DNA of 5,778 bases from Alphaproteobacteria bacterium (GTDB lineage: Bacteria > Pseudomonadota > Alphaproteobacteria > Rhizobiales > Aestuariivirgaceae). The notes under the pieces were generated by a model. It had not been told where the DNA came from, did no database searches, and worked only from the letters and a program-made list of their open reading frames with translations. Below are positions 5,282 to 5,778 of the stretch, piece after piece (position 1 is the first letter of the stretch; each line of letters starts with the position of its first letter). The position numbers and the translations under genes were made by a program. The DNA lies in assembly GCA_005884715.1 (NCBI GenBank), contig VAZZ01000119.1:9066-14843 (forward strand). The letters are read 5' to 3'.

Positions 5282-5778
5282 TTATGCCTTGGGTCGCACC
5301 GCCAGTGCCGCAGCCTCGCCTGAACGGATGGCACCCTCGAACCAGCCGGCGTCATTTTCAGCGAAATCCGAGGCGGCGAAGGCAATGCGCCCTTCCCTGC
5401 TCCAGATTTCGGGATCACCGATCCAGGGTGCATCTGCCGGCAGAGCGACCCAGGTACCGCGGGCATAAGGGTCGCCCAGCCAGTCATGCCAGTCCCAGGC
5501 AACGAGCTGCGCTTCGGGAAAGAACCGCGCCAGCGAAGCGGTGACGGAAAGCCGATCGGTCGGGTCAAGCGTTCCATCGGCGAGCGCAAAGCCGACGATC
5601 AGCGTCGCGCCATCGCTGGCCGTGCGCTCTGAGAAAAGCCAGCGCAGGCCACCGGGACCACCGCTTGCCAACATGCCAGGATCGACACCCTTGACCTTGA
5701 GCCAGAGTTTCAGCGAGCGGCCGCCGTGACCACGCACAATGGCCTCACGCTTTTTTGCCGAGAGTGCTGGCGTGAATT
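5282..5778 (-). CDS. Flavin monoamine-oxidase-like FAD-dependent oxidoreductase (C-terminal part, truncated by window edge)
   Basis: Only the last 164 residues are in the window; the frame is open to the edge and the true start lies beyond it. The visible part begins FTPALSAKKREAIVRGHGG and has the features of the amine oxidase (MAO/polyamine oxidase) fold: a substrate-domain segment (SLKLWLKVKG), then DWLGDPYARGTWVALP, and the C-terminal FAD-binding run GRIAFAASDFAENDAG followed by WFEGAIRSGEAAALAV. In typical members the first run reads GRIxFAGExT; here GE is replaced by AS-D, a departure seen directly. FAD would bind mainly through the N-terminal dinucleotide motif, which is outside the window. 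Substrate cannot be told. The GTG at 5737 should not be taken as the start. Confidence 0.85.
   Translation of the reverse strand, partial: FTPALSAKKREAIVRGHGGRSLKLWLKVKGVDPGMLASGGPGGLRWLFSERTASDGATLIVGFALADGTLDPTDRLSVTASLARFFPEAQLVAWDWHDWLGDPYARGTWVALPADAPWIGDPEIWSREGRIAFAASDFAENDAGWFEGAIRSGEAAALAVRPKA

Overview
The window looks like a chromosomal segment of an alphaproteobacterium, most likely from the Rhizobiales (Hyphomicrobiales). The evidence is the GC-rich coding sequence, the clpS-clpA pair next to a short phasin and a D,D-carboxypeptidase fused to a SPOR domain (an order I recall as common in that group), and two sites that fit the rhizobial PhaR/AniA operator consensus. No mobile element, CRISPR array, rRNA or tRNA was seen.

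Left part (1-1334, minus strand): a protein quality-control operon. clpS, the N-end-rule adaptor, is followed after 10 bases by clpA, the AAA+ unfoldase of ClpAP. clpA runs out of the window after its first ATPase domain has begun. A TATAAT box lies 7 bases before the clpS ATG, so a leaderless transcript is possible.

Middle left (1335-2181): a gap with one or two hairpin terminators, then a 114-residue phasin gene (minus strand) that ends at a strong intrinsic terminator. Its promoter region is the best-structured regulatory DNA in the window. It has a sigma70-type promoter, two exact 13-base repeats 31 bases apart (one filling the -35/-10 spacer, one just upstream of -35), and a perfect 14-base palindrome in the leader. 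This fits repression by the polyhydroxyalkanoate regulator PhaR.

Middle right (2182-3681, plus strand): a secreted low-molecular-mass penicillin-binding protein (D-Ala-D-Ala carboxypeptidase) carrying a C-terminal SPOR domain. It is transcribed divergently from the phasin gene.

Right part (3688-5778, minus strand): a degenerate-MIDAS von Willebrand A protein and, 12 bases downstream of it, a membrane-anchored J-domain protein, probably one operon. The J domain closely resembles that of mitochondrial Tim14/Pam18 (DNAJC19), so this is a TimB-like protein. Its stop codon lies 6 bases from that of the carboxypeptidase, tail to tail. Upstream of the pair, beyond a 160-base gap, is the C-terminal part of a flavin monoamine-oxidase-like protein that is cut by the window edge.

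No wholly new system was recognised. The least described parts are the vWA plus TimB-like J-protein pair and the doubly sited phasin operator.
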